From Odobenus rosmarus divergens (lineage: Eukaryota; Chordata; Mammalia; Carnivora; Odobenidae): a stretch of DNA of 64,000 nt. The DNA lies in the NCBI RefSeq assembly GCF_000321225.1, contig NW_004450267.1:4706802-4770801 (forward strand). The letters run 5' to 3'. The notes beneath the pieces were generated by a model, which worked only from the letters and a program-made list of their open reading frames with translations, had not been told where the DNA came from and searched no databases. The position numbers and the translations under genes were made by a program. This document shows, one piece after another, positions 1 to 11,504 of the stretch (within the stretch, counting starts at the first letter, position 1; every line of letters starts with the position of its first letter).

Positions 1-547
1 AGCAAAATAAGTCAGAAAGACAAAGACCATATGATCTCACTCATGTGGAATTTAAGAAACAAGTAAAGGAAAAAGAGACAAACCAAGAAACAGACTTAAC
101 TACAGAGAACAAACTGATGGTTATCAGAGGGGAGGTAGGTAGTGGGATGGGAGAAATAAGGGATGGGGATTAAACAGTACACTTACCATGATGAAAAAAA
201 TTTAAAAGACCAGTGGAGTAGAATAGAGAGGTCACAAGTAAACTGTTACATATATGATTTTTTATTTTTAACAAGGATATGAAACCATTCGGTGGGGGAA
301 AGGACAGTCTTTTCAACAAATGGTGCTGGGAAAACTGGGTATCTACGTGTAAAAGAATTAAGTTGGACTCTTACATAACACCATATACAGAAATTAACTC
401 AAAATGAATCAAGGACCTAAATGTAAGACAATAAAACTCTTAGAAGAAAACGTAGGACAAAAGCTTTACAACATTGGATTTGGCATTGGTTTATTGGATA
501 TGACACCAAAGGCAGAGGTAACAACAACAAAGATTAGATTCCATGAC
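1..547 (+). mobile_element. L1-type LINE 3'-region fragments
   Basis: Bases 1 to about 275 resemble a carnivore L1 3' end (CATATGATCTCACTCATGTGG, GGTTATCAGAGGGGAGGTAG-like). From about 276 the sequence matches L1M 3' sequence: CAACAAATGGTGCTGGGAAAACTGG, then AAACTCTTAGAAGAAAACGTAGG. No intact reading frame is present; short open frames here are LINE remnants. Confidence 0.7.
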
Positions 548-728
548 TTTTTTTTTTTTTTAAGATTTTTTTTTTTTTTTGAGAGACAGCACAAGCAGAG
601 CAGAGGAAGAGGGAGAAGAAGACTCCCGGCTGAACAGGGAGCCCAACATAGGACTCGATCCCAGGCCTCTGGGATCATGACTTGAGCCGAAGGCAGATGC
701 TTAACTGACTGAGCCAGGCTGGTGCCCC
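548..728 (-). mobile_element. CAN SINE (SINEC), minus strand
   Basis: Starts with a T-rich tail and ends with the reverse-complemented tRNA-like head (GAGCCAGGCTGGTGCCCC). It interrupts the L1M element. Confidence 0.85.
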
Positions 729-751
729 ATATTTTAAAGTTTTGTATATCA

Positions 752-870
752 GGGGCCCCTGGGTGACTCAGTCGGTGAAGCCTGTGACTTTCGATCTCAG
801 GGTTGTAAGTTCAAGCCCCACCCACGCTGGGTGTAGAGATTACTTAAAATCTTTAAAAAATAATAAAATA
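752..870 (+). mobile_element. Short CAN SINE, plus strand
   Basis: The head GGGGCCCCTGGGTGACTCAG and a GTAGAGATTACTTAAA end mark the short subfamily lacking the (TC)n module. It is flanked by near-perfect target duplications, AAGTTTTGTATATCA (737-751) and AGGTTTTGTATATCA (871-885). Confidence 0.85.
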
Positions 871-885
871 AGGTTTTGTATATCA

Positions 886-1640
886 AAAGACACCGTCTAC
901 AGAGTAAAAGGGCAATCCACAGAATGGGAAAAATATTTGCAAATCATATATCTAATAAGGGATTAATATCTAGAATATTTAGAGAACTCCTAAAACAACA
1001 AGAAGACAACTCAATTCAAGAATAGGGAAAGGATTTGAATAGACATTTCTCCAAAGAAGATACAGCCAATAAGCACATGAAAAGATACATAGAGTTACTA
1101 TATGATCCAGCAATTCCACTTCTAGGTATATGCTGCTTTTTTGAATAGATACTTGTACATTCATGTTTATGGTAGCATTATTCCCAATAACTAAAATGTG
1201 GAAGAAACCTAAGTGTCTATCAGTGAATGCATGGATAAGCAAAATATGGCACAATTACACAAAGGAAGGAAATTCTGCAGTATGTTCATGAATGATCCTT
1301 GCAGGCATTATGCTCGGTGGAATAAGCGAGTCACAAAGAGACAAATACTGTATGATTCCACTTTTACGAGCTACTCAGTGGTCAGAATCATAGAGACAAA
1401 GTATAATAATGGTGGTTAGTGGGGCCTGAGGAGAGATGACAAAAGGGAGTTATTTTTAATAGGAATAGAGTTTTGGTTTTACCAAACAAAAACAGTCGTA
1501 GGGTTGGGTGGTGGTAATGGTTGCACAACAATGTGAAGATACTAATGCCAATAAACTGTACACTTAAAAATGGTTAAAATGGTAACTTACATGTTATGTA
1601 TATTTTTTCACAATTTTTAATGAATCTTTTAAAATCCATG
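886..1640 (+). mobile_element. L1M 3' region, continuation after two SINE insertions
   Basis: Recognisable L1M 3' sequence: GACATTTCTCCAAAGAAGATA, AGCACATGAAAAGATAC, ATGATCCAGCAATTCCACTTC and the usual run of cryptic motifs to an A-rich end. It continues the element broken at 548. Confidence 0.75.
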
Positions 1641-1849
1641 TAAGTGTGCCACATTAAGAGATTTTAGGAGTAAAAGCATATGATCATTTTAATAAATGCA
1701 GAAAAAGCATTTAATAAAATAAACATCCATTCATGACAAAAAACATTCTGCAAACTGTGAATAGGGAATTTCCTTAATCCAGTAAAGGTCACTTATAAAA
1801 TAGCAAAGCAAATGTTATATTTAATGAAGAAATATTGGAAGCTTTCCCT

Positions 1850-2290
1850 TTAAGTTGGGAACAAACTCTCATATACCCATCATCCAGCTGCAGCAATAAT
1901 TATCAGCTATGACCAGTCTTGTTTCATCTATCCCCCTACCCATCCACACCAGATTATTTTGAAACAAGCCCCAGACATTACATGATTTCATCCGTATATT
2001 TCAGTATATATTTGAAAGATAAGAATTATGTTATTAGAAAACATCTCTCTGATGTCACACTTAAAATGATTCTTTATATCATCAGATAGTTCAGTTTTGT
2101 TATGTTTTGTCTCATCAGTTTTGCTTATGTTTTTTCAATTTATTTGCTTGAATCAAGTTCCAAATAAGATCTATTTGTGATAATTTGTTGCTAATTCTTT
2201 TAATCTATAGATTCTCCCTCCATAGCTCTTTTTTTGTTGTTAAAGAAACCACGTCATTTCTTCTACAGAGTTCTCCCTAGACTATATTTT
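1850..2290 (-). mobile_element. Old L1M-type fragment in DLG1 intron
   Basis: TATCAGCTATGACCAGTCTTG and GAAACAAGCCCCAGACATTAC resemble reverse-oriented L1MC/L1ME 3' sequence. It is diverged; boundaries are approximate. It lies about 360 bases upstream of a DLG1 coding exon. Confidence 0.5.
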
Positions 2291-2649
2291 GTTGAGTACC
2301 TTCTCATGGTGCTGTTTGGTATGTTTATATGTTATTTTTGTTATCCGTAAATTGGTAGATAGATCTCTAAATTTTCATCAAAGTGAAAAATATCAAATTA
2401 ATGCTTAGTTTTTTTGGCTGCCTTGAGCCAATGCGAAAATGTATTGAAAATGTATTGAAACCCTCTGTCAATCCGAGCATAAAGCTTAATATACTTCGTG
2501 ACTGAATCTAATTTTTAATGACATTCATATTCTCAACAGAACTCAACTTTTCATGATTTTATGTTTTACGTGTCTCTTCTCCTTTGTCATCTTTTTTTCA
2601 AAAAGTATTATAATGTACTAATTGCTAATTTCTAAATTTATTTGCATAG

Positions 2650-2741
2650 GGAAATGAATAAGCGTCTAACAGAAGAACAAGCCAGAAAGACATTTGAGAG
2701 AGCCATGAAACTGGAACAAGAATTTACTGAACATTTCACAG
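2650..2741 (+). CDS. DLG1: DLG1 penultimate coding exon
   Basis: A 92-nt exon preceded by a TTTGCATAG acceptor and followed by a G|GTTGGC donor. It encodes a charged helical segment of the GK-like domain ([18 protein letters not shown]), with an incomplete codon at each end. The flanking introns are AT-rich and contain old L1-derived sequence. Confidence 0.95.
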
Positions 2742-3724
2742 GTTGGCATCATGTGTGTCAGTGCCCTGACAGAATTTTGATTTGGAGCCATATGAACTGA
2801 CCCATTGAACCTTGAACTATGCCCACATCTACCAGTAATTAATTACTCTGGTTAATACTATGTAATTAATATTGTGGTTTTCAGAATAATTCATCTAACC
2901 TAGGCAGTGGTGATGAGGAATCTTAAAAGTTAGTGTTTCTTAAGTGGTTCATTAGGACATACTAGACTGGAGAAAAATAGATTGACTTGATTTCTTCTGT
3001 GAAAATGACTTTGCTAATCTTATGCTTTATAAATTTTGATCCATTTTAATATATTATCTGTTTAAAAAAAATGAGTGCGTAGCAATTCCCAAATAATCTC
3101 TCATTCATTTTGTCCTTTAAATTATTTTTCAGGTGTTCACCCTAAGTACATCAAATGCCATGGTGTTGTAACCCATGTGCTTTTTTCTTTTTTTTTTTTA
3201 ATAACTTCAGACTTACAGAACATTCACAAGAGTAGTACCAGCAATTCTCATACACTTTTCACCCATATTTTCTAAATGTTAACATTTTACCACATTTCAT
3301 TTTTTTCTGAAACGTTTAAGAGTAAGTTGCCAGCAGATGCCCTTTTGCCTCTTAAGTACTTCAGTGTGTATCTACAAAACATACAAAACTAAGTAAAAAT
3401 CACCAAATCTCACTTTTTGATGAATATTTAAAATAAAAATTCTTATATTTTTCAAGTAGGAAAATAAATGAGTGGCTATTACTAAGCAAACAATACATAA
3501 ATGGTCTCTTGCTGGGTGAGTAACTGGTTCTAAGATTTAGCTTCTATTTCACCAATAGTTGTTATGGTAAAGATAGATAATTAATGGAGGTTACTAATTT
3601 TGTTTCTGTTATTACAGCTATTATACAGGGAGATACTCTGGAAGACATTTATAACCAAGTGAAGCAGATCATAGAAGAACAGTCTGGTCCTTACATCTGG
3701 GTTCCAGCAAAAGAAAAGTTATGA
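2650..3724 (+). CDS. DLG1: DLG1 (SAP97), C-terminal two coding exons (partial gene)
   Basis: Two spliced segments (2650-2741 and 3618-3724) encode about 64 residues beginning [19 protein letters not shown] and ending [14 protein letters not shown]. This is the C-terminal end of the guanylate-kinase-like domain of DLG1/SAP97, a membrane-associated MAGUK scaffold that clusters receptors and channels and supports epithelial polarity. The AKEKL ending separates it from DLG2/DLG4, which I recall ending in ARERL. Splice sites are GT-AG and the phases agree: a leading G completes the previous codon, and one G carries over the intron. All upstream exons (L27, PDZ, SH3, HOOK and most of the GK domain) lie left of the window. 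MELTF follows in the same orientation about 12 kb downstream, as in human 3q29. The GK-like domain of this family binds phosphopeptides rather than acting as a kinase. Confidence 0.95.
3195..3420 (-). mobile_element. Old L1M-type fragment in last DLG1 intron
   Basis: A poly(T) followed by AATAACTTCAGACTTACAGAAC and AACATTTTACCACATTTCA resembles the same old LINE 3' family as at 1850. Confidence 0.45.
3618..3724 (+). CDS. DLG1: DLG1 terminal coding exon with stop
   Basis: A 107-nt coding part after a TTATTACAG acceptor. It begins by completing an Ala codon, reads [17 protein letters not shown] and ends [10 protein letters not shown] followed by TGA at 3722-3724. The sequence runs directly into the 3' UTR. 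Confidence 0.96.
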
Positions 3725-4688
3725 GGACTGATGTTTCTCTTTTCCACAGTCCATTTTCTCTGACACTTCTTTGCCCTTTCCTTTTGGAGTCTGTCTACAA
3801 TACTCCTTCCACATTGAGTCACATCCCACTCATCATGGTCTGCAGTTGTGCTTAGTTTTGACATCTAGGGTCTCCTTCAAGTTGTAGCATCTGTATTATT
3901 TTATGTCACTATTGGTTTGTGGCCATTTTTCAGAACTGAAGATGGAATGGCCTGACCAGCTATTAAGGATTTGGGGAGACTGGGAAATTGTGGCAAAATT
4001 CCTTAATGTTTAAGGGAAAGTAACTTTAAGAGATTTTCAGAAAAGCTTTATATACATTCTTTTCAAATTTCAGTATAAATGAAAGAAAAGTGGTGTAAAT
4101 CAGTGATTTAGTAAACTTTGAGCAACAGTGCACGCTTAACTTTAATAGCATGGTTTGGCCAATATATTAACTCTCAAGTCCTTTTCTCAATTGACTTGTG
4201 TTATCAAAGCAATTATTTCATTATAGACAAATAAGGAAAATATGTTTTTTAATTTCAAAATTAATGTCTGCATTAACTTTTATAATTTCACAAGGGATAT
4301 TCATTTTTCATAAGAGTTCTTCATGTCTTTTATTGTTTGAGGGTTTTTTTCTCAACACATTTGCTAGAAATAGCAGTGTTAAAAATGTTTTTAATCTACT
4401 TGTGCAGCACTGTTTATAGTGTCTTACAAAAGTTCATACATAATGATCATCACATTCTCTGAATCGAGGCCGTGTTTAGGTGCTAGGGGAGCTCACCTTT
4501 TACACATAAGGTTGAGGAAACTTCATAGACATAAATACAGACAGAACAGACATTACGGTGGTGATGTAGTAATCATTATGGCAATGGAAAAGGAGTCCAG
4601 TTCATAGTCTAAAACTTTAAATGTATTCTTAGGGATCAGATTTTAATGAATATTTTACCCACAGTAACTGCCTATTTTGTTATAATAA

Positions 4689-4718
4689 AATATATATATA
4701 TATATAAATATATATAAA
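4689..4718. repeat. (TA)n microsatellite
   Basis: An uninterrupted run of TA dinucleotides followed by a TATATATAAA variant, within the DLG1 3' UTR. Confidence 0.8.
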
Positions 4719-5413
4719 ACTTTCTTTAACTAAACTCTGTAACTATGGGAATTATTTTCTTTACATAGTTGCACACACACACAAACATATATATATATTT
4801 AAAATATATTTTTTCTTTTGCCACCTACTCTTAACTTTTTGTTTGGTTTTTAAATTAAATATTGATTAGACTTTATCTTCCTTAATCATGTGAACTGAAA
4901 AAGGGGGTATGGTGGTTGTGGAAAGAAACCTTTAGGGAAAGTAGATTACATACAGAAGTATAGGCGTGTTCTCCTCTTTTCTACAAAAGTTTTCAAATGG
5001 TTCCTGGTTCTGTTTTGGGGTTTTTGTTACTGTTGTTCTTGTCATTGGGTTTGGATTTGGTCTTCTGCCTCTCTTTCCAGCTTTCCTTTCACTAATAGGC
5101 AGATAAGCAAAAGCCTTGTGTGTGTTCCCCTCAGACTGCACACTTTCCACCTCTCGTAGCTGCTGTGCGCTAGAGTTGCCCAGATCTTCATGGTGAGCAA
5201 TTTTAAGAAACTTTAGTGAAAGGTAGATATGATTTCAGAAATCAACTTCTCTGGTCTTTTAATAATATTGTTTGGCTTCCCTTTGCTTTTTTGGAGTTGT
5301 TTATTAAATATGTGTTTTTCACAGCCTCCTCATTACAGTTTCTTAAATGAGTACTGGTTTGTAAAGGATTATCAACATTATCCATTCCATTTATGAGAAA
5401 GAGGAGAACAGCT

Positions 5414-5419
5414 AATAAA
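5414..5419 (+). terminator. DLG1 candidate proximal poly(A) signal
   Basis: Canonical AATAAA about 1.69 kb after the DLG1 stop, followed within 30 nt by TG-rich sequence (TTTGTTGTAA, then TTAAATGTGTCTTG) suitable for cleavage factors. Confidence 0.5.
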
Positions 5420-5904
5420 CTTTGTTGTAAAATCCATATGTTAAATGTGTCTTGAATTCTGAAAGAAAATATTGTTTACAAGCAAATATTTTCTTGAAAC
5501 AACTTGGAGCATCATGTAATTTATAAACTGGATTCATGGGCCATTAGGGAACCTAATCAAATTTTCTTCTGTAGGTTTTGGAATTGAGTATGTTGACACA
5601 TTGAAATATATACTATGGCTATAACAATAATTATAGTAGGTTGTTACCAAACATAAAACAACTAGAAGAAAATTATTGTAAAATAATCTCAAGAGTCCCA
5701 GAAATCACTCTGCAGCAAGACCCCAGCATAAGCCGTTTTGAAGTATTTACTGGTTACGTGTTCTAAAATATCAAGAGGTTATAAAAATGATGCCATTTAT
5801 CTGTTACAATGTGTATTACATTGCTTTTGGATGTCCTTGTTAAGTGATGTTTTTGTAAGAAAATACTAACTTTTGTGCAGCTTTCTAGATTGTATAGAAT
5901 TATT

Positions 5905-5910
5905 AATAAA
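5905..5910 (+). terminator. DLG1 candidate distal poly(A) signal
   Basis: A second AATAAA in sequence continuous with the DLG1 3' UTR. It would give a 3' UTR of about 2.2 kb if used. Confidence 0.35.
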
Positions 5911-5934
5911 AGTACTAATTGCTTAGTACTACTG

Positions 5935-6715
5935 TGTAACAGCCACTTTAGTATATCATCATTTAATTTTAAAAAATAAGAATTTTAAAGAATTACTAGC
6001 CCCACTGTAAGGCTTAAATGAAATCATTTGCCCAAGATGACAGCTAGTAAGCGGCAGTGCTTGGTATTTGTGTCCAAGTCTTTCTGCCCCATGTTCTTTC
6101 TAGTATATAATGCTGCCTTGTTTTTCTCAGCCCCTATTATGTAAGGCACTATGACTTAAATTATGTTACGTTAGTGCCCCTTTACAGAGACAGACTTAGA
6201 TGAAAGTCCTTGCCCCAAGGCACATGGTAAGTAAGGACAGACCCACGGAACAAGTCACTTCCTATCACAGCTGAAAAACATGTTTCTGGGAAACAAATCA
6301 GCCTGCACCATCACAGTGACAAAAAACTTCTTTGGAACCAAAAATGGGGAGGCAAAAGAAAGAACCAAAAATGGAATGGTGTTTATTAGGAAAATTCATT
6401 AGTCTGATACAGAGAGAATAATAATATTTCAAATCTTTTATGAGATATTCGTATTTTAATATTCTTAATATTTTTAAGTTGGCAAAAATTAAAATGCCTC
6501 TTAAATGTGACTACACGTTTCTGGTTGCTTTTCTATTCCACATCTTCCCAGGGCTCTTCAGAAATGATGGAAGCAAGCTTGCAGAACAGACTCACAAACA
6601 CCTGGTAACCCACTACATAGTATTTAAATTCCAAGATGGCAATTTGGGGGCTTTCCTCGTGAGAAAAAAATTTTTTTTCTAAAGTATTAAACAGTTTACT
6701 TTCCAAAATTCTGTC
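5935..6715. other. Intergenic stretch after DLG1, MIR-like traces only
   Basis: AT-rich sequence with MIR-like core signals around 5990-6070 and 6170-6260 (CCCTTTACAGAGACAGACTTAG, GGCACATGGTAAGTAAGGA). The open frame at 6440-6682 has no recognisable domain and is AT-rich. No gene is seen. Confidence 0.4.
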
Positions 6716-6855
6716 TTGAATACTCTTAATTTACACGTGGTAAAACAAGTCCAGAGATCCCCATGCCTTAACCAAAGTTACACTGCAAATCAGGAACAGA
6801 GCCAGGATTAGAACCTTTGATTCCTGGTTCCAAGGCAGTGGTTTTTCTACCATCC
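6715..6855 (-). mobile_element. MIR fragment
   Basis: TTACACTGCAAATCAGGAACAGAGCCAGGATTAGAA is the MIR core in reverse orientation, ending in a CCAAGGCAGTGG-type segment. Confidence 0.6.
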
Positions 6856-7094
6856 AGTTCCTTTTCTTCCCATGCTGTAAGCTGAATTTAGTGGGTTATT
6901 CAGTCCCTCAAACTTTGAATTACTGATTAAAAGAAAGTAAATATCCGTAAACTTAAGAGATTTTATTGAGGTGCTTGAATATGAAAGATATCAGGGAAAA
7001 ACAACAAATGTCATTTTTCTGACCTAAGTTTAGATTATCTGGTGTTTTAGTCCAATGTCAAAGATTCCATTTATCTTCCTTCAGAATTGCACAG

Positions 7095-7262
7095 TATAGC
7101 TCCCATCGGCGTTGGCAGTGGAGTGCTATAACGTGAAGAATGTAGGCTCTGAAATCAGAGCTGGGCTTAAATACCAGGTCCACCACTTACTGGTTACGTA
7201 ACTAACCTTGGACAAGCCATGCCATCCCTCTTTCTGTTTACTTATCTCTAAAATGGAGATAT
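7095..7262 (+). mobile_element. MIR fragment, interrupted by a SINE
   Basis: GGCTCTGAAATCAGAGCTGGG, CCACTTACTGGTTACGTAACT and TCTCTAAAATGGAGATA match the MIR sense core. A CAN SINE is inserted at its 3' end. Confidence 0.7.
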
Positions 7263-7470
7263 CTGGGGGCTCAGTCGGTTAAGTGTCCCAAGTCTTGGTT
7301 TCGGTTTGGGTCAGGGTCACGATCTTGGGGTTGTGGGGTTGAGCCCGCATCAGGCTTTGCACTCAGTGGGGAGTCTGCTTCTCTCCTTCTTCCACTCTCC
7401 CTGCTCGTGCGGTCTCTCTCTCTCTCTCTCTCTCTTTCTCACACACACACACACACACACAAATTAAATG
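7263..7470 (+). mobile_element. CAN SINE, plus strand, with (TC)n(AC)n tail
   Basis: The head CTGGGGGCTCAGTCGGTTAAG is followed by the body, a (TC)n tract to 7437 and a (AC)n tract at about 7440-7461. Imperfect target duplication is AAAATGGAGATAT versus AAATGGAAATATT. Confidence 0.85.
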
Positions 7471-8369
7471 GAAATATTTTAAGACTAAGATAAAGGAGCT
7501 TAGCACATAATACATTCTAAAAGTTAATTCCCTTTTCCTTTGGAATCAGAAGCCTGGAATTGTTGCAACTCACTTTGTACAGATTACTTTGAGCCTTCAT
7601 TTTAAATGGGATTTGAGTGACTATCTTGCATGATTGTTTTAAGGGTTAAATAAAGTAATGTGTACAAAACACTGATCACAGCATCTGATACTTGACTCTT
7701 ACTACCTTGCTCTGGAGTATGTTTATGATTGGTAGAAGACAGAAGAATATGGTCCACCATTCTTCATCAACTATAGAGAAATTTTCTTTGATGGACTTTG
7801 AAGAAATTATTTACATTTCAGTCCCTATAATCATGTTTACTCATCTCTTCTAAGCCTTCCTACTCTGTCAGAGATGTGACTTTTGCCTACTCTACCTCAG
7901 TCTTCAACATGGAACTGGAAGACATCAAGATTTCATAAGCCATCCTCACATCTGCGCAGTGCTAAACACAACAGTCCCTAGCAGTTCTCTCTCTATCGAG
8001 AGTCTAGAAACAGGCCTGAAAAAGATTACTTAAATCACCCAGGTAAGATACATTTTCTTTCATTCAGTGTGACTTAGAGTAATCACTGCTTATCCGTGAT
8101 TACTTTCTCAGTGACTTTCCACTACCAGCTCTTTCTTCATTCCATGCCCAAATATGGTTACCTGAGAGTTGGCAAACCAAATCCTGGTCTGCCAAACAGC
8201 ATAGTGAACAGAATTGATGGTCAGGTAAACTGATGTTGTTTGAAGCTTTTAGGAACAGGTACCAAACCTGACCAGGGAGAGTTTCACACTACAATTTTTC
8301 TAGCATAGTAGTGTATACAGATGGGGGGAAGATGAGAGGACAGTGAAGGCTGGAATTCACTCCCACTGT

Positions 8370-8577
8370 CCCTTGTTGTTTACTTGTTATTGAAGTATAA
8401 CATACATATGTAAAATGTATGAATATCCTAAGTGTACATATACCCCAATGAATTTTTATAAACCAACACCCATGTAACAATCAGCATGAAGCTCAAACAG
8501 AACGTAACCAGCTCCCCAGGTACCCCACCTCATCTCCCTCCCAGTCATTACTCCTACTCCAAGGGAAGCCACTATCC
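8370..8577 (-). mobile_element. L1M-type fragment, left part
   Basis: TATTGAAGTATAACATACATA, AATTTTTATAAACCAACACCC and CACTATCC match old L1 3' sequence in reverse. A SINE separates it from the continuation at 8757. Confidence 0.65.
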
Positions 8578-8756
8578 TTTTTTTTTTTTTTTTTAAGAGT
8601 TACTTTAGTGAGAGAGAGCAGGGTGAGGGAGAGAAGCAGGCTCCCTGATGAATGTGGAGCCCCACGCAGGGCTCAATCTCACATCCCTGAGATTGTGACC
8701 AGAGCCGAAATCAAGAGTCAGATGTTTAACTGACTGAGCAATACAGGCACCCCCCC
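8578..8756 (-). mobile_element. CAN SINE, minus strand
   Basis: A poly(T) start, GAGAGAGAGCAGGG-type body, and ACTGAGCAATACAGGCACCCC reverse head. Confidence 0.85.
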
Positions 8757-9200
8757 AATTTTCTTTTATATCTTTTTTTTTTGATTTATGTACAGTAAAA
8801 TTCTCTATGCTGTTCAATTCTGTGAGTTTTGACCCATGTATATATAGCATGTAATCACCCCCAAAACTTCTAGTCTGTACCTCCTCCTACCCCCAACCTC
8901 TGATAACACTGATACTTTCTCAGTGCCTATAGTTTTGCCTTTCCCAGAATGTCCTATAAATGGAACCGTACCCTATAAAGCATTTTGGGTGTGGCTTCTT
9001 GGACTTAGCAAAATGCATCTGAGGTTCAGCCATGTTGCTGCAGGAGTCAAGTTTGTTATTTTCATTCCTAAGTATACATCCATTTTATGGATGTATAATT
9101 CATTTACCTATCCCTTCACTGAAGGACTTTTGGATTGTTTTCAGTCTTTTCCACTATATTTTTGTGCTTCTTTGCAACTTTAGGTCTGCAGCAGCAAGGA
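8757..9200 (-). mobile_element. L1M-type fragment, right part
   Basis: Reverse L1 3' motifs: ATAGTTTTGCCTTTCCCAGAATG, AGCCATGTTGCTGCAGG and GGACTTTTGGATTGTTTTCAG. The 81-86 aa open frames here are LINE-derived. Confidence 0.7.
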
Positions 9201-9229
9201 TCAGAACCAGAAATGGGTTTCTGATCTGA

Positions 9230-10410
9230 CAGCTGTGACAGGCCCTCCCCCACTCTACCTCCCTCTCTACTGTGAGCATCCACACATTTGGGCAGTTGTA
9301 CAGGAGCTTATTATCCTAAAACAAACTTTAAATGCAGAATAATATATCCCAAGAGCCTGTTTACAGAACAAAATTATGTCTAAAGTAGGAGAGTACAAGA
9401 GTAAGCAGTTTCAAATTTTTAGAATTTCAAATTCCCAGGAATAATACTCAGATGGTCCAAAACTGGATGTGCCAGTGACCCGTACCAGATTCTCATTGCT
9501 AGTGTCCGAAGGGAAATAAATGTAGTCTAGTTAGGACAGTAGTAAATGAGAAGAAAATAGTCTGAGCAACCAATGAGAACATTTGTTAAAGGTGAGATTA
9601 ATAGCCTTATGATTTAGAAAACAGTCCAAGAAGACAGTCGTAATCTTTCAAGAAAATCTGGTTTGTTGAACACCAAAGGATTGTAGCTTGTTTTTTTTAA
9701 ATTAATGACTACCAATTTCCTTTAGCAGGTAACTTCTCTGTATCTTAAAAATTACTAATATTCTATGATTAACAGAAATCTAATTCCAAAGCAGTGTATT
9801 TAAGGAATCCTTGAGCCAGAGCTGCCCATCCCCTTCACTGATGGCATGCGGATAGCACAATGGGCCTTGTACGTGTTTTCCATTCAGATCGTAACATGAC
9901 TTGATTTCTCTTGTGTGTTTTCAAAAACGACAACAATAACAACAACAACAACATTAGGTCATTCCTCTTAATTGGCGCTAAACTAAACCTTAGGAACTAC
10001 TGGTGTTACCCAAAATAGGAATAAACTATTCAAATTGAGCATATATTCATCCCTGTTTCTGCAAATCAACTGTTAATGACCAATATCATTTGGACAATTT
10101 TTACCTACAGTAGAATGATTTTTTAAAAACTGTATAGAAGTCTGTGCACAAAACAATTAGCATGTGAAACAAGACATGGTGAATTCTCTGATGGAAGAAA
10201 AGATTAGAACAAGTGATACAATCTTTATTTAGGATGTCTAAAATCAGGTTCATTCACCTCACAGATGGGAGGGCTAAGGACAAGACGAAAGTCCCATATG
10301 TTTCACACTATGAATTTCTACGAAAAGATTTTCTCAATCTTGTGACAGTCATTTGATCAAAAATATCTACTTCCCTAGTGGTATTTAAGACTAGAAAAGA
10401 TATGGCTTAA
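9230..10410. other. Unique intergenic sequence, no gene seen
   Basis: AT-rich unique-looking sequence with an (AAC)n tract near 9930-9955. I see no exon-like frames, RNA genes or recognised repeats. Confidence 0.5.
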
Positions 10411-10425
10411 TAATAGATCCCTTTC

Positions 10426-10628
10426 GGGGTGCCTGGGTGGCTCAGATGGTTAAGCATCTGCCTTCCACTCAGGTCATGATCTCAGGGTCCTGGGATCGAG
10501 CCCCGCATCGGGCTCCCTGCTCAGCGGGAATCCTGCTTCTCCCTCTCCCACTCCCCCTGCTTTGTGTTCATGCTCTCGCTGTCTCTCTCTCTCTCTGTCA
10601 AATAAATAAAATCTTTAAAAAATAATAA
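10426..10628 (+). mobile_element. CAN SINE, plus strand, full length
   Basis: GGGTGCCTGGGTGGCTCAGAT head, CTCTCTCTCTGTCAAATAAAT end and an (AAT)n tail. It has a perfect 15-bp target duplication TAATAGATCCCTTTC at 10411-10425 and 10629-10643, indicating a fairly young insertion. Confidence 0.95.
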
Positions 10629-10859
10629 TAATAGATCCCTTTCTCTCTGAAAGTTCAGTGCTTGCTTTGGATCTAGTTTATCTGACGTTCCTTACTTACT
10701 CTTACTAGGATAAAACTTTACTAACCTTTTAACTATTTTTCTACCAGTAGTTAATAATGGTTGTCCTTAATAGAATATTCTCTCCATCACCCACATTTTA
10801 ACCTTAATGCGTCTTGACATCTCTCTTCCCCAAATATTCAGTCACCAAATACTGTTGGT

Positions 10860-11500
10860 TATTCCTTAATGTCATATTTTTCTTGCTATTATTTCCACTG
10901 TCATCACTCTAATCCTTAACCCGCCCTCAACCCCAAGCCTTGATTACTGAGGTGGCCTCTTAATTCATCTCTCAGCCTCTAATTTGCCCCTTTGCTGACC
11001 CAGCCATCACCAGATGACTTTTCCTAAAATGCAACTTGGATTGTGTTTCTCTTCAGTGACCTTCATGGATCCTAAATCCAAACCAATCAACTTACCCTGT
11101 CTAGTATAGTTCTGGAACATAGTATGAGGTCATCAGTCATCTCCTGCCACCTACCTCGCCAGCCATACCTCAGCAGTTCTTGTCTGTGGCTGTTGGTCAT
11201 GCAAAGCCCTACCTTTCTTCAAGGCCCACCCTAAATCCCTCCTCCTGCAGAAGACTCCCTAGTTACAGCCCATGGAGCCTGAACGCCGGTGGTATATACT
11301 GGGTATCCACTTAACACTGAGCATGTTGTCCCTGTACTGCTTTTACCTCTTTCGGTGTTTGGTTTGTCTCAGATCGGGTGGCCTCCTTGTGTTTGTCTGC
11401 CCCAGTAAGGTACCCATGGCAGGCGATCAGAGAGCACAGCCTGTGGGCCTCTTGTACAGCAACAGTCTTCACTGCCTTGGCTTTTCATGACCCGAAAACA
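10860..11500 (+). mobile_element. L2 LINE 3' region
   Basis: CTTGATTACTGAGGTGGCCTC, CCCAGCCATCACCAGATGACT and CTTCAAGGCCCACCCTAAATC parallel the L2 (CR1-clade) 3' coding end and 3' UTR. The 60-70 aa open frames at 11272-11578 lie in this decayed element. Confidence 0.6.
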
Positions 11501-11504
11501 TCAG

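Larger units (their letters stand above)
3725..5930 (+). other. DLG1: DLG1 3' UTR (probable extent)
   Basis: AT-rich, non-repetitive sequence directly follows the DLG1 stop codon. Canonical AATAAA hexamers occur at 5414-5419 and 5905-5910. The first gives a 3' UTR of about 1.7 kb, the second about 2.2 kb. A (TA)n tract lies at about 4689-4718 and another AT/CA tract at about 4771-4800. The true 3' end cannot be fixed without cDNA. Confidence 0.6.

Noticed and set aside
9032..9229. Small open frames at 8.9-9.2 kb resembling a short membrane protein
   Set aside because: The sequence is reversed L1M 3' DNA; the hydrophobic translation is incidental.
10426..10500. tRNA gene signal in the heads of CAN SINEs
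   Set aside because: The A/B-box-like head is tRNA-derived, but the copies have SINE bodies and tails and lack a foldable mature tRNA.
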